From: Eleftheria terrae
GTDB lineage: Bacteria; Pseudomonadota; Gammaproteobacteria; Burkholderiales; Burkholderiaceae_C
DNA: 64,000 nucleotides
NCBI RefSeq assembly: GCF_030419005.1
Contig: NZ_CP106951.1
Coordinates: 2,852,001-2,916,000 of the forward strand
Reading direction: 5' to 3'
Below the pieces are notes generated by a model, which was not told the origin of the DNA, did not search any database, and saw nothing but the letters and a program-made list of their open reading frames with translations. The translations under genes and the position numbers were made by a program. This document shows positions 1-9,802 of this stretch, in pieces (positions within the stretch are counted from its first letter, which is position 1; each line of letters opens with the position of its first letter).

Positions 1-72
1 GCACCGCCGGGCCGGCGGCTGGGCAAGACGGCGGGCCGGCCACAGGGCGCAGCCCGCCAGAGCGGGCCGACT

Positions 73-588
73 TCAGCGCGCCTTCGTGTCCTCGCGGTGG
101 CGCTTGACCAGCTTGCTGCGGATGCGGTCGCGCTTGAGCGGCGACAGGTACTCCACGAAGACCTTGCCCATCAGGTGGTCCATCTCGTGCTGCACGCAGA
201 CCGCGAGCAATTGCTCGGCGTCGAACTGGTGGGGCCGGCCCTCGCGGTCCAGCGCCTTCACGGTGACACGGGCATGGCGGTCCACCTTGTCGTAGAAGGT
301 GGGCACCGACAGGCAGCCCTCTTCCCACACCAGCATCTCGTCGCTGACGGCCACCAGCTCGGGGTTGATCAACACGCGCGGCTCGTCACGCTCGTCGGAG
401 ACGTCGATCACGATGACACGCTCGTGGACGTCCACCTGGGTGGCGGCCAGCCCGATGCCATTGGCGTCGTACATGGTTTCCAGCATGTCGTCGACCAGGC
501 GCTGGATGCGGGCGTCCACCGCCTGCACCGGCTTGGCGACGGTGTGCAGGCGGGGATCGGGATATCGGAGGATGTTCAGTTTGGCCAT
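73..588 (-). CDS. def: Peptide deformylase
   Basis: Removes the N-terminal formyl group from nascent proteins in the cytoplasm. The 171-residue product shows all three family motifs: GIGLAATQ near residue 45, EEGCLSVP near residue 90 (metal-binding Cys), and QHEMDH near residue 133 (two metal His and the catalytic Glu). Length is normal for type I deformylases. The ATG start gives the usual [15 protein letters not shown]-terminus. In Burkholderiales def is normally followed by fmt; here the gene ends 72 bases from the window edge, so fmt would lie outside. It is divergent from the LysM gene across 242 bases that must hold both promoters. Confidence 0.97.
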   Translation of the reverse strand: MAKLNILRYPDPRLHTVAKPVQAVDARIQRLVDDMLETMYDANGIGLAATQVDVHERVIVIDVSDERDEPRVLINPELVAVSDEMLVWEEGCLSVPTFYDKVDRHARVTVKALDREGRPHQFDAEQLLAVCVQHEMDHLMGKVFVEYLSPLKRDRIRSKLVKRHREDTKAR

Positions 589-830
589 GATCGGGGAAGC
601 GCCGGGACGATTTTTAAGGGGAAGGCATGCCGCTCAAGCGTGAAACAGTGCCGGGCGAACGGCAACCTTCAACAAAATTCGTTGCGGCATCAAGGGTTTA
701 TGGGCAGAATCTGTGAAACTATGTGAGGATTTTCGCCGAACTGCAGCTGCCCGGCGAGACGACAAATTCATTAACCATATAGCGTCATGGCCGCCATCTT
801 CCAGGCCATGCCGGCCCGCGGAGACCCTGC

Positions 831-2000
831 ATGATTCGAACCCAGTGGCTGCCAGCCCGACTGACCGCAGCCCAGCGCATGGGCGGATGGCGTGCCGCCA
901 TCGGCATCGCCTTGCTGGCGGGCACCACCGCGGCCTGGGCCGTCAATTATCCGATCACGCCGCAGCAGCGTTCCACCGCACAGCAGGTGGCCGAAGCCGG
1001 TGTGCCGCTGTCGGAACTGTCGCCCAACGCCCCTGACTCCTACACCGTGAAGCGCGGCGATACGCTGTGGGACATCTCTTCGATGTTCCTCAAGCGTCCG
1101 TGGCGCTGGCCGGAACTGTGGGGCATGAACCTCGACCAGATCCGCAACCCCCACCTGATCTACCCCGGCCAGGTGCTGTTCCTTGAAAAGGTCGACGGCC
1201 GTGCACGACTGCGCGTGGGCCGCCCGGTGGGCAACGGCACGGTGAAGCTCTCGCCGCGCGTGCGCAGCGAAGGCCTGGACGGCGCCATCAGCTCCATCCC
1301 GCTGCACCTGATCGAGCCCTTCCTCAACGAGGCGGTGATCTTCAACACCAATGAGCTGGAGGCCGCCCCCCGCATCGTCGCCGCTCAGGAAAACCGGGTG
1401 TTGCTGACCCGTGGCGACAGTGCCTATGTGCGTGGCGGCGAGATTGCCGACCTGCGCGACTGGCGCCTGTTCCGCAATCCCAAGCCGCTGGTCGACCCGC
1501 GCAGCAAGGAAGTGCTGGGCTACGAGGCCGTCTATGTCGGCACTGCGTCCTACACCCGCCCCGGTGAGACCGGCAAGAACGGCGAAGTCATCCCCGCCAC
1601 CTTCCGCATCGAGTCGACGCGGCTGGAAGCCGGCATTGGCGACCGCCTCTCGCCGGTGCCGCCGCGCGACTTCATCAGCTACGTGCCGCATGCACCGCAA
1701 CAGGAAGTCGACGGCCTGATCGCCTCGCTCTACGGCGATGCGCTGACCGCCGGCCAGAACCAGATCGTGGCGCTCAACAAGGGCAGCCAGGACGGCCTGG
1801 AGCGTGGCCATGTGCTGGCCCTGTGGCGCTATGGCCGTAACGCGGTGGACAACACCGACGGCAAGCGCGTCGCCATCAAGCTGCCCGACGAACGGCATGG
1901 CCTGCTGTTCGTGTTCCGTGTGTTCGACCGCATGTCGTATGCGCTGGTCCTGAACGTGCAGGAACCGGTGCGGGTCGGCGACCGCTTCACGCAGCCCTGA
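831..2000 (+). CDS. LysM-domain secreted protein
   Basis: Predicted exported peptidoglycan-associated protein of 389 residues. The N-terminus has a positively charged start and a hydrophobic stretch (IGIALLAGTTAAWA) ending in a signal-peptidase-like Ala site near residue 36. A single LysM module follows at about residues 65-120 (SYTVKRGDTLWDISSMFL ... HLIYPGQVLFL). The remaining 260 residues have no catalytic motif I can identify. GGAGA lies just upstream of the ATG. Proteins of this type sit between def and dprA in many Burkholderiales. The 20-base gap to dprA suggests co-transcription. The family is known; the precise function is not. Confidence 0.9.
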   Translation: MIRTQWLPARLTAAQRMGGWRAAIGIALLAGTTAAWAVNYPITPQQRSTAQQVAEAGVPLSELSPNAPDSYTVKRGDTLWDISSMFLKRPWRWPELWGMNLDQIRNPHLIYPGQVLFLEKVDGRARLRVGRPVGNGTVKLSPRVRSEGLDGAISSIPLHLIEPFLNEAVIFNTNELEAAPRIVAAQENRVLLTRGDSAYVRGGEIADLRDWRLFRNPKPLVDPRSKEVLGYEAVYVGTASYTRPGETGKNGEVIPATFRIESTRLEAGIGDRLSPVPPRDFISYVPHAPQQEVDGLIASLYGDALTAGQNQIVALNKGSQDGLERGHVLALWRYGRNAVDNTDGKRVAIKLPDERHGLLFVFRVFDRMSYALVLNVQEPVRVGDRFTQP

Positions 2001-2020
2001 GCGCTTCGTCGCGCCCGGCC

Positions 2021-3124
2021 ATGATCGAGCGCGACGAACTGGCTGCCTGGCTGCGGCTGCTCGGCACCCCGGGCATCGGCAGCGAATCCGCACGCCGCCT
2101 GTTGGCGACGTTTGCGTCTCCACAGGCCGTCTTCCAGGCTTCGGAAGCGGCCCTGCGCCGGGTGGTGTCCGCCACCCAGGCGGCTGCCCTTGCCGCCCCG
2201 CCCGCCGATCTCCCGGCCCTGCTCGACACCACCACCGCCTGGCTGGCCGCCTCGGCCGACCGCCACCTGCTGGCGCTGGGCGACCCCGCCTACCCGGCCC
2301 TGCTGCTGGCCACCGCGGATCCGCCACTGCTGTTGTACGCCCAGGGCCGCCTCGACTGGCTGCGGCCCCCCGCGGTCGCGGTGGTCGGCAGCCGCAACCC
2401 CACCCGCCCGGGAGCCGATCATGCCCGCGCCTTCGCTGCGGCCCTGAGCCAGGCCGGCCAGGTGGTCGTCTCCGGCCTGGCGCTCGGCATCGACGGCGCC
2501 GCCCATGAAGGGGCGCTGGACGCAGGAGGCGCCACCATCGCGGTGGTCGGCACCGGGCTCGACCGGGTTTATCCAGCGCGTCACCAGGCGCTGGCCCACC
2601 GCATCGCGGGCCACGGCCTGCTGCTGAGCGAGTACCCGCTTGGCACGCCGCCGCTGGCGGCGAACTTTCCGCGGCGCAACCGCATCATCTCGGGCCTGGC
2701 GCAGGGCACCCTGGTGGTGGAAGCCGCCCTGCAGTCCGGCTCGCTGATCACCGCCCGGATGGCGGCCGAGCAAGGCCGCGAGGTCTTTGCCATACCGGGC
2801 TCCATCCACTCGCCGCAGTCGCGCGGCTGCCACTTGCTGATCAAGCAGGGCGCCAAGCTGGTGGAAAGCGCCGCCGACATCCTCGAAGAACTGCAGGCGC
2901 CGGCCGCCCCGGCAACGGCCGGCCTGCCGCAGGGCGGCCCCGAGGGCGACGACGGCGACCCGGTCCTGGCGGCCCTGGGCTGGGAACCGGGCAGCCTCGA
3001 TGCGCTGGTCGCACGCACCGGATGGCCGGCGGCGGAGCTGAGCGCCCGGCTGCTCGAACTGGAGCTGAGCGGCCAGGTGGCGCGGCTGCCAGGCCAGCTC
3101 TTCCAGCGCATTGCGTCGGCCTGA
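2021..3124 (+). CDS. dprA: DNA-processing protein DprA
   Basis: DprA/Smf loads RecA onto incoming single-stranded DNA during natural transformation. The 367-residue protein has an N-terminal helix-hairpin-helix/SAM-like part (residues 1-70). A Rossmann-fold DprA core follows at about 105-290, with VAVVGSRNP, SGLALGIDGAAHEGAL and FPRRNRIISGL. A small C-terminal winged-helix domain lies at about 310-367 (LDALVARTGWPAAELSARLLELELSG). Length and domain order are typical. It follows the LysM gene closely and precedes smg. It indicates transformation potential but does not prove competence. Confidence 0.96.
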   Translation: MIERDELAAWLRLLGTPGIGSESARRLLATFASPQAVFQASEAALRRVVSATQAAALAAPPADLPALLDTTTAWLAASADRHLLALGDPAYPALLLATADPPLLLYAQGRLDWLRPPAVAVVGSRNPTRPGADHARAFAAALSQAGQVVVSGLALGIDGAAHEGALDAGGATIAVVGTGLDRVYPARHQALAHRIAGHGLLLSEYPLGTPPLAANFPRRNRIISGLAQGTLVVEAALQSGSLITARMAAEQGREVFAIPGSIHSPQSRGCHLLIKQGAKLVESAADILEELQAPAAPATAGLPQGGPEGDDGDPVLAALGWEPGSLDALVARTGWPAAELSARLLELELSGQVARLPGQLFQRIASA

Positions 3125-3208
3125 GGCGGCTGCGGGCAAAGACCGCGCCGCCGTGCTTCCCTCTTCTTGATGGAGGGCGGGGGGTGCGGGTCGGGTATAG
3201 TGAGGCGC

Positions 3209-3661
3209 ATGTTCGATGTGCTCGTCTACCTCTACGAAAACTACTGGCGGCCGGACGCTTGTCCCGACCATGCGCAGCTCACGCGCAAGCTGTCGGCCGT
3301 CGGCTTCGAGAGCGACGAGATCCAGGAAGCCTTGAGCTGGCTGGACGGCCTCACGCATGCGTCCGAGACCCATGCCGGCACCCAAGGCCCGCTCAGCATG
3401 CGCGTCTTCACACCGGCCGAGCAGGAACAGCTGGGCGAGGAATGCATGGGCTTCATCAGCTTCCTCGGCAGCGCCGGCGTGCTGCCCGCGCCGATGCGCG
3501 AGATCGTCATCGACCGCGCCATGGTCAGCAGCGGCAGCCCGATGTCGCTGGAAGACCTGAAGATCATCGTGCTGATGGTGTTCTGGAGCCTCGGCGAAGA
3601 GCCTGACGCGCTGATCCTCGACGAGTTGTTCGTCGACGTCGCCGACCGCCTGATCCACTGA
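3209..3661 (+). CDS. smg: Smg family protein (DUF494)
   Basis: Cytoplasmic protein of 150 residues beginning MFDVLVYLYENYW, the conserved start of the Smg/DUF494 family; no biochemical function is established. An upstream in-frame ATG at 3167 would add 14 residues unrelated to the family, so the ATG at 3209 is preferred; GAGG lies 3 bases before it. A TATAGT hexamer ends 7 bases before the ATG, so a very short leader or leaderless transcript is possible. It is usual downstream of dprA in beta- and gammaproteobacteria, as here. Confidence 0.92.
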   Translation: MFDVLVYLYENYWRPDACPDHAQLTRKLSAVGFESDEIQEALSWLDGLTHASETHAGTQGPLSMRVFTPAEQEQLGEECMGFISFLGSAGVLPAPMREIVIDRAMVSSGSPMSLEDLKIIVLMVFWSLGEEPDALILDELFVDVADRLIH

Positions 3662-3700
3662 GCGCCACCCCGGCGCCTCCACCGGTCGCATACCGGCACC

Positions 3701-3716
3701 GGGGCCACCCGGCCCC
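3701..3716. terminator. Possible bidirectional hairpin between smg and the DUF1631 gene
   Basis: GGGGCC, loop ACCC, GGCCCC forms a perfect 6-bp G+C stem in the 70-base gap between two convergent genes. There is no U-tract on either strand, so it is weak as an intrinsic terminator. Its position is the main argument. Confidence 0.3.
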
Positions 3717-3731
3717 CGGCCGCCTCCTCAC

Positions 3732-6104
3732 TCAGCTGAGCAGCCGGCTCGGATCGGCATCCAGCTTGGCCAGTGCGTCGCGCGTTGCGCGCACCGTCAG
3801 CGCTTCCTCTTCGGCCGGCACCATCAGGCCGGCCTGCAGGAAGGCTGCCAGCCGGTGCTGCTGGAACAGCACGCAGCGGCCGTTCGGCGAGGCAAACAGG
3901 CTGAGCTGCTTGCGCAGGCCCTGCCAGGCGAGCTGCACCGCCTCGTTGCGGCCGCGGTAGTCCAGCTTGAACCAGCTGCCCACCTGGATGCTGCGCGCCC
4001 AGCCGACCATGGCAGGACTGGGCATGGAACCGCCCTCGGCCACCACCTCCAGGCCAGACGACTCATGGCCGGACAGGTCGAGCACCATGGCTTCGTCGAT
4101 TTCGACCTCGGTGTCAGGCAGCAATTCCTCGAGCGTCTCGAGCCGCAGCATCAGCTCGTCCAGGCGCTCGGCCGGGATGGCGGCCGTCTTGGCCGTGAAG
4201 GCAGCCGCCAGCGAGTTGTTGAGCGCCTGGATGTGCTCATCCTGCCTGGCGCCTGCCACGCCGGCGGTGGCCATGCCGTCGCGCAAGGTCTTGAGCAGCG
4301 GCGGCAGGCGCCGGATCACCTCGGCCCGCTCCTCGCGGGAGACCTTGGCGCTGGCCGACCAAATCAGGTCGGCGGCCGCGCGCTTCATCGCCTTGGTGGC
4401 CTCGCTCTGCACGCCGCTCTTGACGGCCGTCATCGCCAGCACGTCGGCCCAGATCTGGAACAGGAAGTCGCGCACGCCTTCCTGCACCGGCACCTCGTTG
4501 AGCATCTTGCGCAGCTCGATGGTGTACTGGATGGCGAGGATCTCGCGCTGCTCGACCTGCTGGGCCAGCGACACGCCCTTGCGCGACACCTCGTTCTCGG
4601 TGCGGAAGTAGTGCTCGAGGAACTTCTCGAACTCCACCAGCACGGTCTGGAACACGCGCCGGCCGGTATCGGGGTAGGCCTCCACCACCTGCACCACCCG
4701 CTTGATTTCCTTCTCCAGCGCGTCGCCCATCACGCCGGCGGTGGCGGCGTCGAACCCCATCACGCAGGCGCCCATGCGGTCGATCAGCTTGCGGGCCGGG
4801 TGGTCGGTGGTGGCGAAGAAGTCGGGCTCGCTGACGGCGACCCGCAGCACCGGCATCTGCAGGCGGGCAAACCACACCCGCACCGAAGGCGGCAACCGCT
4901 CTTCGGTCAGGATGGACTGGAACAACAGCGCCACGATCTCGATCGTGGCGCGCTCGATGGGCGACTCGGTGGCCTGCTTGAGCGCCTGCTTGCGCTCCTG
5001 CAGGTCATCCAGCAGCGCCGGTGCGCTGGCCACCAGCGCATCCGGCCGGGTGGTGCGCAGGCGCTGCGCGACCTCCCGCTCGGCATCGGCGATGGCGGCC
5101 GCCAGCTTCGGCGAGGGCTGGAAACTGGTGGTGGCATCGAAGTCCGGCACCTGCTGGCCCACCAGGCGATTGAGCTTGCCCAGCACTGCCTGCGCCTGCT
5201 CGGACGCGCGCATGAGGTTGGAGGCGCGCGTCATCATGCGGGTTTCTTCGCCGACCGCCTGGCGCAGCATGGCCGGCCGCGAAGCCGCCACGACGGGCGC
5301 CGCGGCGCCGCCGGCCAGCGCCGAGACGGCCGATGCCGGCAGGCTGTGCCCGCCCGGCACGCCGGTGGGGCCCTGCGTGGGGGGGTGGGCCGGCATGCTC
5401 GGCGGGCCGCCGGCCGCGGCAGCCGGCTGGCCGGCGGCACCGGCCGCACGGCTGCGCCGGATCAGCGGCCGCAGGTCGATGCCGGGCAGCACGCCGTGGG
5501 CGATCAGCCACTTGTTGGTCTCGTGGTAGGCCAGCACCATCAGGTGGCCCAGCTCGTCATGCAGCAACGGCTGCAGCACCCGCCAGGCGCCGATGCTCAG
5601 GCCGGCGCCACGCCAGGCGTCGACCAGCTCGCGTGAGACCACATGGGGACGCAGCACGTCGCCGGAGGCGAGGTCGGCGCGACGCTCGATGGTGCCGAGT
5701 CGCGAGCGCAGGTCGGTGAACTCGGAGGCGGCCTGGTCCATCGCGGCCAATGCCAGCCGCGAGGTGAGGATCTCGTGCTCGATGGTGTCATCGTCCACCA
5801 ACGACAGCTCCGCCCCCCGGTGGCTCAGCCCGCCAGGCTGGCTGGGGGTGGGCTCGTGCACGGTGGCGGCGCGCCGCTGCAGGCCTTCGGCCAGCAGGCG
5901 TTGCCAGGCGCCGCGCAGCCGCTGGACATCCGCCCACGCATCGCGGCGGCGCATCAGCAGTTCGGGCGGGGCGGCTTGCAGGGCGAGCGCCTTCGCCCCC
6001 TCTTCCACTGCCGACAGGGCGTTGGGAGCCCCGTAGAGAAGTACGTTGAGAAAGGTCCTGCGGGCCTGGGCTGCGAGCGCCTTCGGATCGGCGGGAATCG
6101 CCAT
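3732..6104 (-). CDS. DUF1631 domain-containing protein
   Basis: Large 790-residue cytoplasmic protein of the DUF1631 family, found mainly in beta- and gammaproteobacteria; function unknown (older annotations as thymidine phosphorylase have no support here). It is predicted mostly helical. A Pro/Ala/Gly-rich linker lies at about residues 225-280. The conserved central block is around residues 440-520 (GDALEKEIKRVVQVVEAY ... VLVEFEKFLEHYF). The C-terminus (about residues 700-790) has the short PilZ-like DUF1631 tail (GSWFKLDYRGRNEAVQLAW). It is the last gene after yajC-secD-secF on the same strand, 44 bases after secF. Confidence 0.88.
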   Translation of the reverse strand: MAIPADPKALAAQARRTFLNVLLYGAPNALSAVEEGAKALALQAAPPELLMRRRDAWADVQRLRGAWQRLLAEGLQRRAATVHEPTPSQPGGLSHRGAELSLVDDDTIEHEILTSRLALAAMDQAASEFTDLRSRLGTIERRADLASGDVLRPHVVSRELVDAWRGAGLSIGAWRVLQPLLHDELGHLMVLAYHETNKWLIAHGVLPGIDLRPLIRRSRAAGAAGQPAAAAGGPPSMPAHPPTQGPTGVPGGHSLPASAVSALAGGAAAPVVAASRPAMLRQAVGEETRMMTRASNLMRASEQAQAVLGKLNRLVGQQVPDFDATTSFQPSPKLAAAIADAEREVAQRLRTTRPDALVASAPALLDDLQERKQALKQATESPIERATIEIVALLFQSILTEERLPPSVRVWFARLQMPVLRVAVSEPDFFATTDHPARKLIDRMGACVMGFDAATAGVMGDALEKEIKRVVQVVEAYPDTGRRVFQTVLVEFEKFLEHYFRTENEVSRKGVSLAQQVEQREILAIQYTIELRKMLNEVPVQEGVRDFLFQIWADVLAMTAVKSGVQSEATKAMKRAAADLIWSASAKVSREERAEVIRRLPPLLKTLRDGMATAGVAGARQDEHIQALNNSLAAAFTAKTAAIPAERLDELMLRLETLEELLPDTEVEIDEAMVLDLSGHESSGLEVVAEGGSMPSPAMVGWARSIQVGSWFKLDYRGRNEAVQLAWQGLRKQLSLFASPNGRCVLFQQHRLAAFLQAGLMVPAEEEALTVRATRDALAKLDADPSRLLS

Positions 6105-6148
6105 GATGGAGGAGTCGCCTGCGTCCTATGCGGAAAGTTGCGTCAACT

Positions 6149-7159
6149 CTACACCACGGCACCGGCGTTGGGATCGTCGGGATCGGTCTCCTGCCGGGTG
6201 GGCTTGATCAGGTCTTCCCGCTTGACACCGAGCCACATCGCGATGGCGGCGGCGACGAACACCGAAGAGTAGATGCCGAACAGGATGCCGATGGTCAGCG
6301 CCACCGCGAAGTAGTGCAGCGTCTGGCCACCGAAGAGCAGCATCGACAACACCATCACCTGCGTCGAGCCGTGGGTGATGATGGTGCGGCTGATGGTGCT
6401 GGTGATGGCGTGGTCGATGACTTCCGACGGCGTCATCTTGCGGTACTTGCGGAAGGCTTCGCGGATCCGGTCGAAGATCACGACCGACTCGTTGACCGAG
6501 TAGCCCAGCACGGCCAGCACCCCGGCCAGCACCGCCAGCGAGAACTCCCACTGGAAGAAGGCGAAGAAGCCCAGGATGATGACGACGTCGTGCAGGTTGG
6601 CGATGATGCCGGCGACCGCGAACTTCCATTCGAAGCGGAAGGCCAGATAGATCATGATGCCGACCACCGTGGCCAGCAGTGCCAGCGCGCCGTCGCGGGC
6701 CAGCTCGGAGCCAACCTGCGGGCCGACGAATTCGCTGCGCTGCAGCGTCAGCGGATGGGCCTCGCCCGAGCGGCATTCGGCACGGCCGCTGCCGGCGGCC
6801 GGCGCCACCGCGCCACCTTCCGCACGGCACAGCTCGGCAAACACCTTGCCGACGACCTCGCTCTGCTTCACGTCGCCGCGCAAGGGCACGCGGATCAGCA
6901 CGTCGTGCGAGGTGCCGAAGTTCTGCACCTGCACCTCGCCAAGGTGCAACGTCTCCACCGCCGTGCGGGCCTTGGCCAGGTCGGCCGCCTGGGCGTAGCG
7001 CACCTCCACCAGCGTGCCGCCGGTGAACTCGATCGACAGGTGCAGGCCGCGGGTGACGAGGAAGAACACCGCCGCCGCGAACGTCAGCAAGGAAATGGCG
7101 TTCAGCACGAGCGCGTGCCGCATGAACGGGATGTCGCGCCGGATCCGGAAAAATTCCAT
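6149..7159 (-). CDS. secF: Protein translocase subunit SecF
   Basis: Inner-membrane partner of SecD that uses the proton-motive force to complete Sec-dependent export. The 336-residue protein has an N-terminal membrane segment (residues 14-34), a SecF signature (SIEFTGGTLVEV, residues 43-54), a short periplasmic domain, and five more membrane segments after about residue 140 including SVNESVVIFDRIRE. Length is normal. It follows secD by 84 bases, and the operon continues into the DUF1631 gene. Confidence 0.96.
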   Translation of the reverse strand: MEFFRIRRDIPFMRHALVLNAISLLTFAAAVFFLVTRGLHLSIEFTGGTLVEVRYAQAADLAKARTAVETLHLGEVQVQNFGTSHDVLIRVPLRGDVKQSEVVGKVFAELCRAEGGAVAPAAGSGRAECRSGEAHPLTLQRSEFVGPQVGSELARDGALALLATVVGIMIYLAFRFEWKFAVAGIIANLHDVVIILGFFAFFQWEFSLAVLAGVLAVLGYSVNESVVIFDRIREAFRKYRKMTPSEVIDHAITSTISRTIITHGSTQVMVLSMLLFGGQTLHYFAVALTIGILFGIYSSVFVAAAIAMWLGVKREDLIKPTRQETDPDDPNAGAVV

Positions 7160-7243
7160 CGCTTGTGTCTCTGGTGAGATGCGTCTTACTTGATAACACG
7201 GTGGCGGGGCGCGGCGCCGTCAGCCGGCGGCGCGCCCGCGACC

Positions 7244-9130
7244 TCAGCTTTCGCCCTGGGCGGCACCTGCAGCCGCGCCATCGGGCCGCCAGACTTGGCC
7301 GATGGAGACCGACTTCAGCTTCTTGCGCCGGCCGTACACCAGGTTCACCAGGCCGCGCGAGAAGAACACCGCCGAGAACATCGAGGTCAGGATGCCGATG
7401 CAGTGCACCACCGCGAAGCCGCGCACCGGCCCAGAACCGAAGGCCAGCAGCGCGACGCCGGCGATCAGCGTCGTGACGTTGGAGTCGAGGATGGTGGCCC
7501 AGGCGCGGTCGTAGCCGTGGTAGATGGCGGTCTGCGGCGCGGCGCCGTTGCGCAGCTCCTCGCGCACGCGCTCGTTGACGAGCACGTTGGCGTCGATGGC
7601 GGCACCCAGCGTGAAGGCGATGGCCGCGATGCCGGGCAGCGTCAGCGTGGCCTGCAGCATCGACAGCACCGCGATCAGCAGCAGCAGGTTGACCGCCAGC
7701 GACAGCGTGGAGATCACGCCGAACAGCAGGTAGTAGGCCGACATGAAGATCGCGATCGCGATGAAGCCGTACAGCACGCTGTTGAAGCCCTTGGCGACGT
7801 TGTCGGCGCCCAGCGCGGGGCCGATGGTGCGTTCCTCGATGATCTCCATCGGCGCGGCCAGCGAGCCGGCGCGCAGCAGCAGCGCGGTGTCGTTGGCTTC
7901 CTGGGTGGTCATGGAGCCGGAGATCTGCACCCGGCCGCCGCCGATCTCGGAGCGGATCACCGGCGCGGTCACCACCTCGCCCTTGCCCTTCTCGAACAGC
8001 AGGATGGCCATGCGCTTGTTGATGTTCTCGCGCGTGACGTCGCGGAAGATGCGGGCACCCTTGGCATCCAGCGTGAGGTGAACGGCCGGCTGCTGCTGGT
8101 CGTCGAAGCCGGCCTGGGCGTCGGTCAGGTTCTCGCCGGTCAGGATGACCTGGCGCTTGACAATGATGCCGCCGCCGCCGCGCTCGGCATAGCGCTCGGT
8201 GCCGAAGGGCACCGGGCCGGTGCCGGCAGCCGCGCTCATCGCGTCGACGCTGTCGTCCACCATGCGCACTTCCAGCGTCGCGGTGCGGCCGATGATGTCC
8301 TTGGCGCGCGCGGTGTCCTGCACGCCGGGCAGCTGCACCACCACCCGGTCCAGGCCCTGCTGCTGGATCACCGGCTCGCTGGTGCCGAGCTCGTTGATGC
8401 GGTTGTGCAGCGTGGTGATGTTCTGCTTCAGCGCCTGTTCCTGCACGCGGCGCGCGGCCTCGGGCTTAAGGACGCCGGTGAGCTTGACCTGGTCGCCGTC
8501 AGCGGCCTCGGTCCATTGCATGTCGGTGACCAGGTCGGTGATCAGCTGGCGGCCGCGGGCCAGCATCTCGGGGTCGCGGAAGCGCACCTCGATGTCGTCG
8601 CCAACGCGGTTCACGCCGGCATGGCGCACGTCCTTCTCGCGCAGCGAGGTGCGGATGTCGGAGGTGAGTGCCTCGGCGCGCTTGGTCAGTGCGGCCTTCA
8701 TGTCGACCTGCATCAGGAAGTGCACGCCACCGCGCAGGTCCAGGCCCAGGTACATCGGCATCGCATGCAGCGAGGTCAGCCACTGCGGCGAGCGCGACAC
8801 CAGGTTCAGCGCCACGATGTAGGACGGATTGGCCGGGTCGCTGTTGAGGGCCTTGGCCAGCACGTCCTTGGCCTTGAGCTGGGCGTCGGCGTCGGCGAAG
8901 CGGGCCTTGACCGAATTGCCTTCGAACTGAACGAAGTCCGGCTTCAAGCCGGCTTGCGCCAGGATCTGCTCGACGCGCTGGGCCAGCGCGGCGTCCGCCT
9001 TGACGGTGGCCTTGCCGCTGGAGACCTGCACGGCCGGCGCTTCACCGAAAAAGTTTGGCAGGGTGTAGATCAACCCCACCAGCACGGCGACCACCAGGAT
9101 CGCGTATTTCCACCACGGATAGCGGTTCAT
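7244..9130 (-). CDS. secD: Protein translocase subunit SecD
   Basis: Inner-membrane export accessory subunit of 628 residues, the normal size. It has one N-terminal membrane helix (residues 9-27), a large periplasmic P1 region containing GLDLRGGVHFLMQV near residue 145, and five C-terminal membrane segments from about residue 440 (including AAIDANVLVNERVREEL). Gene order yajC-secD-secF is conserved across proteobacteria; the SecDF-YajC complex docks on SecYEG. Confidence 0.96.
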   Translation of the reverse strand: MNRYPWWKYAILVVAVLVGLIYTLPNFFGEAPAVQVSSGKATVKADAALAQRVEQILAQAGLKPDFVQFEGNSVKARFADADAQLKAKDVLAKALNSDPANPSYIVALNLVSRSPQWLTSLHAMPMYLGLDLRGGVHFLMQVDMKAALTKRAEALTSDIRTSLREKDVRHAGVNRVGDDIEVRFRDPEMLARGRQLITDLVTDMQWTEAADGDQVKLTGVLKPEAARRVQEQALKQNITTLHNRINELGTSEPVIQQQGLDRVVVQLPGVQDTARAKDIIGRTATLEVRMVDDSVDAMSAAAGTGPVPFGTERYAERGGGGIIVKRQVILTGENLTDAQAGFDDQQQPAVHLTLDAKGARIFRDVTRENINKRMAILLFEKGKGEVVTAPVIRSEIGGGRVQISGSMTTQEANDTALLLRAGSLAAPMEIIEERTIGPALGADNVAKGFNSVLYGFIAIAIFMSAYYLLFGVISTLSLAVNLLLLIAVLSMLQATLTLPGIAAIAFTLGAAIDANVLVNERVREELRNGAAPQTAIYHGYDRAWATILDSNVTTLIAGVALLAFGSGPVRGFAVVHCIGILTSMFSAVFFSRGLVNLVYGRRKKLKSVSIGQVWRPDGAAAGAAQGES

Positions 9131-9197
9131 GACGACTCTTCTGCCTCAGGCTGTGCCCGGGCACCCGGGCCCGGCAAGGATGTGCTCGGCGAGCGGC

Positions 9198-9527
9198 TTA
9201 CTTGATGGTGCCCTTGGGCAGGACCTGGACCACCGCGCCACGCTGCACCTGGATCTCGACCCCGTTGGAGATCTCCAGGCTCAGGTAGCTTTCGCCGGCC
9301 TTGGTGACCTTGCCGAGCAGGCCGCCGGAGGTGACCACCTCGTCGCCCTTGGCGAGCGCCTCGATCATGGCCTTGTGCTCCTTCTGCCGCTTCATCTGGG
9401 GACGGATCATGATGAAGTACAGCACGACGAACATCAGCACCAGCGGCAGCATGCTGGTCAGGCTGGACGCAATGCCGCCGGGGGCGGCTGCAGGTGCCGC
9501 TTGTGCAAACGCTTCAGAGATAAACAC
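9198..9527 (-). CDS. yajC: Preprotein translocase subunit YajC
   Basis: Small single-span inner-membrane protein (109 residues) of the SecDF-YajC complex. A hydrophobic helix at residues 25-43 is followed by the family signature IRPQMKRQKEHKAMIEALAKG. The start is a GTG codon; the N-terminus MFISEAFAQAA matches the family. It is first in the yajC-secD-secF operon, 67 bases upstream of secD. tgt, its common upstream neighbour, is absent: the next gene upstream is the unrelated vWA gene. Confidence 0.95.
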   Translation of the reverse strand: MFISEAFAQAAPAAAPGGIASSLTSMLPLVLMFVVLYFIMIRPQMKRQKEHKAMIEALAKGDEVVTSGGLLGKVTKAGESYLSLEISNGVEIQVQRGAVVQVLPKGTIK

Positions 9528-9561
9528 GGCTCAAGCTCCAGGGACGTAGGATAAACATTTG

Positions 9562-9567
9562 ATTGTA
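9562..9567 (-). promoter_or_regulatory. Candidate -10 element of the yajC-secD-secF promoter
   Basis: On the minus strand TACAAT (5 of 6 to the sigma-70 consensus) lies about 35 bases upstream of the yajC GTG codon in an otherwise G+C-rich gap. No good -35 hexamer is visible at 16-18 bases, so this is tentative. Confidence 0.35.
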
Positions 9568-9713
9568 TGCCGCAGGGCGCGCGACTTTGCCAGCGGTCGC
9601 GCGCGGCTGCAACCAAGCGTCGCTGCCGGCTGCCTGGCCGGCATCCTGCGTCCCCGTCGGTCGCCACCGGAGTCGGCTGCGCGCCACGGCCCGGGCTCGG
9701 CCGCCCAGAAGCA

Positions 9714-9744
9714 AAGGGCCGCAGGGAGGCTCCCTGCGGCCCTT
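9714..9744 (-). terminator. Strong intrinsic terminator after the Ter/Tel operon
   Basis: A 31-base near-perfect palindrome (AAGGGCCGCAGGGAG, then G, then its reverse complement) folds into a stem of at least 13 bp with a 5-base loop. On the minus strand the stem ends in a run of U (CCCTTTGCTT). It lies 59 bases after the stop of the vWA gene and before yajC, so it separates the two operons. Confidence 0.75.
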
Positions 9745-9802
9745 CATGCGGACGGCCGGCGCTGTGGCTGCGCCTAGTGGCCGCGGCAGCGGCTCGGCAC
9801 CC

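Noticed and set aside
97..726. 209-codon plus-strand frame opposite def
   Set aside because: It is a shadow of def in the antisense direction, His/Val-rich in the manner typical of G+C-rich antisense frames.
3732..6104. Thymidine phosphorylase
   Set aside because: That label follows old database annotations of DUF1631; no phosphorylase motif is present.
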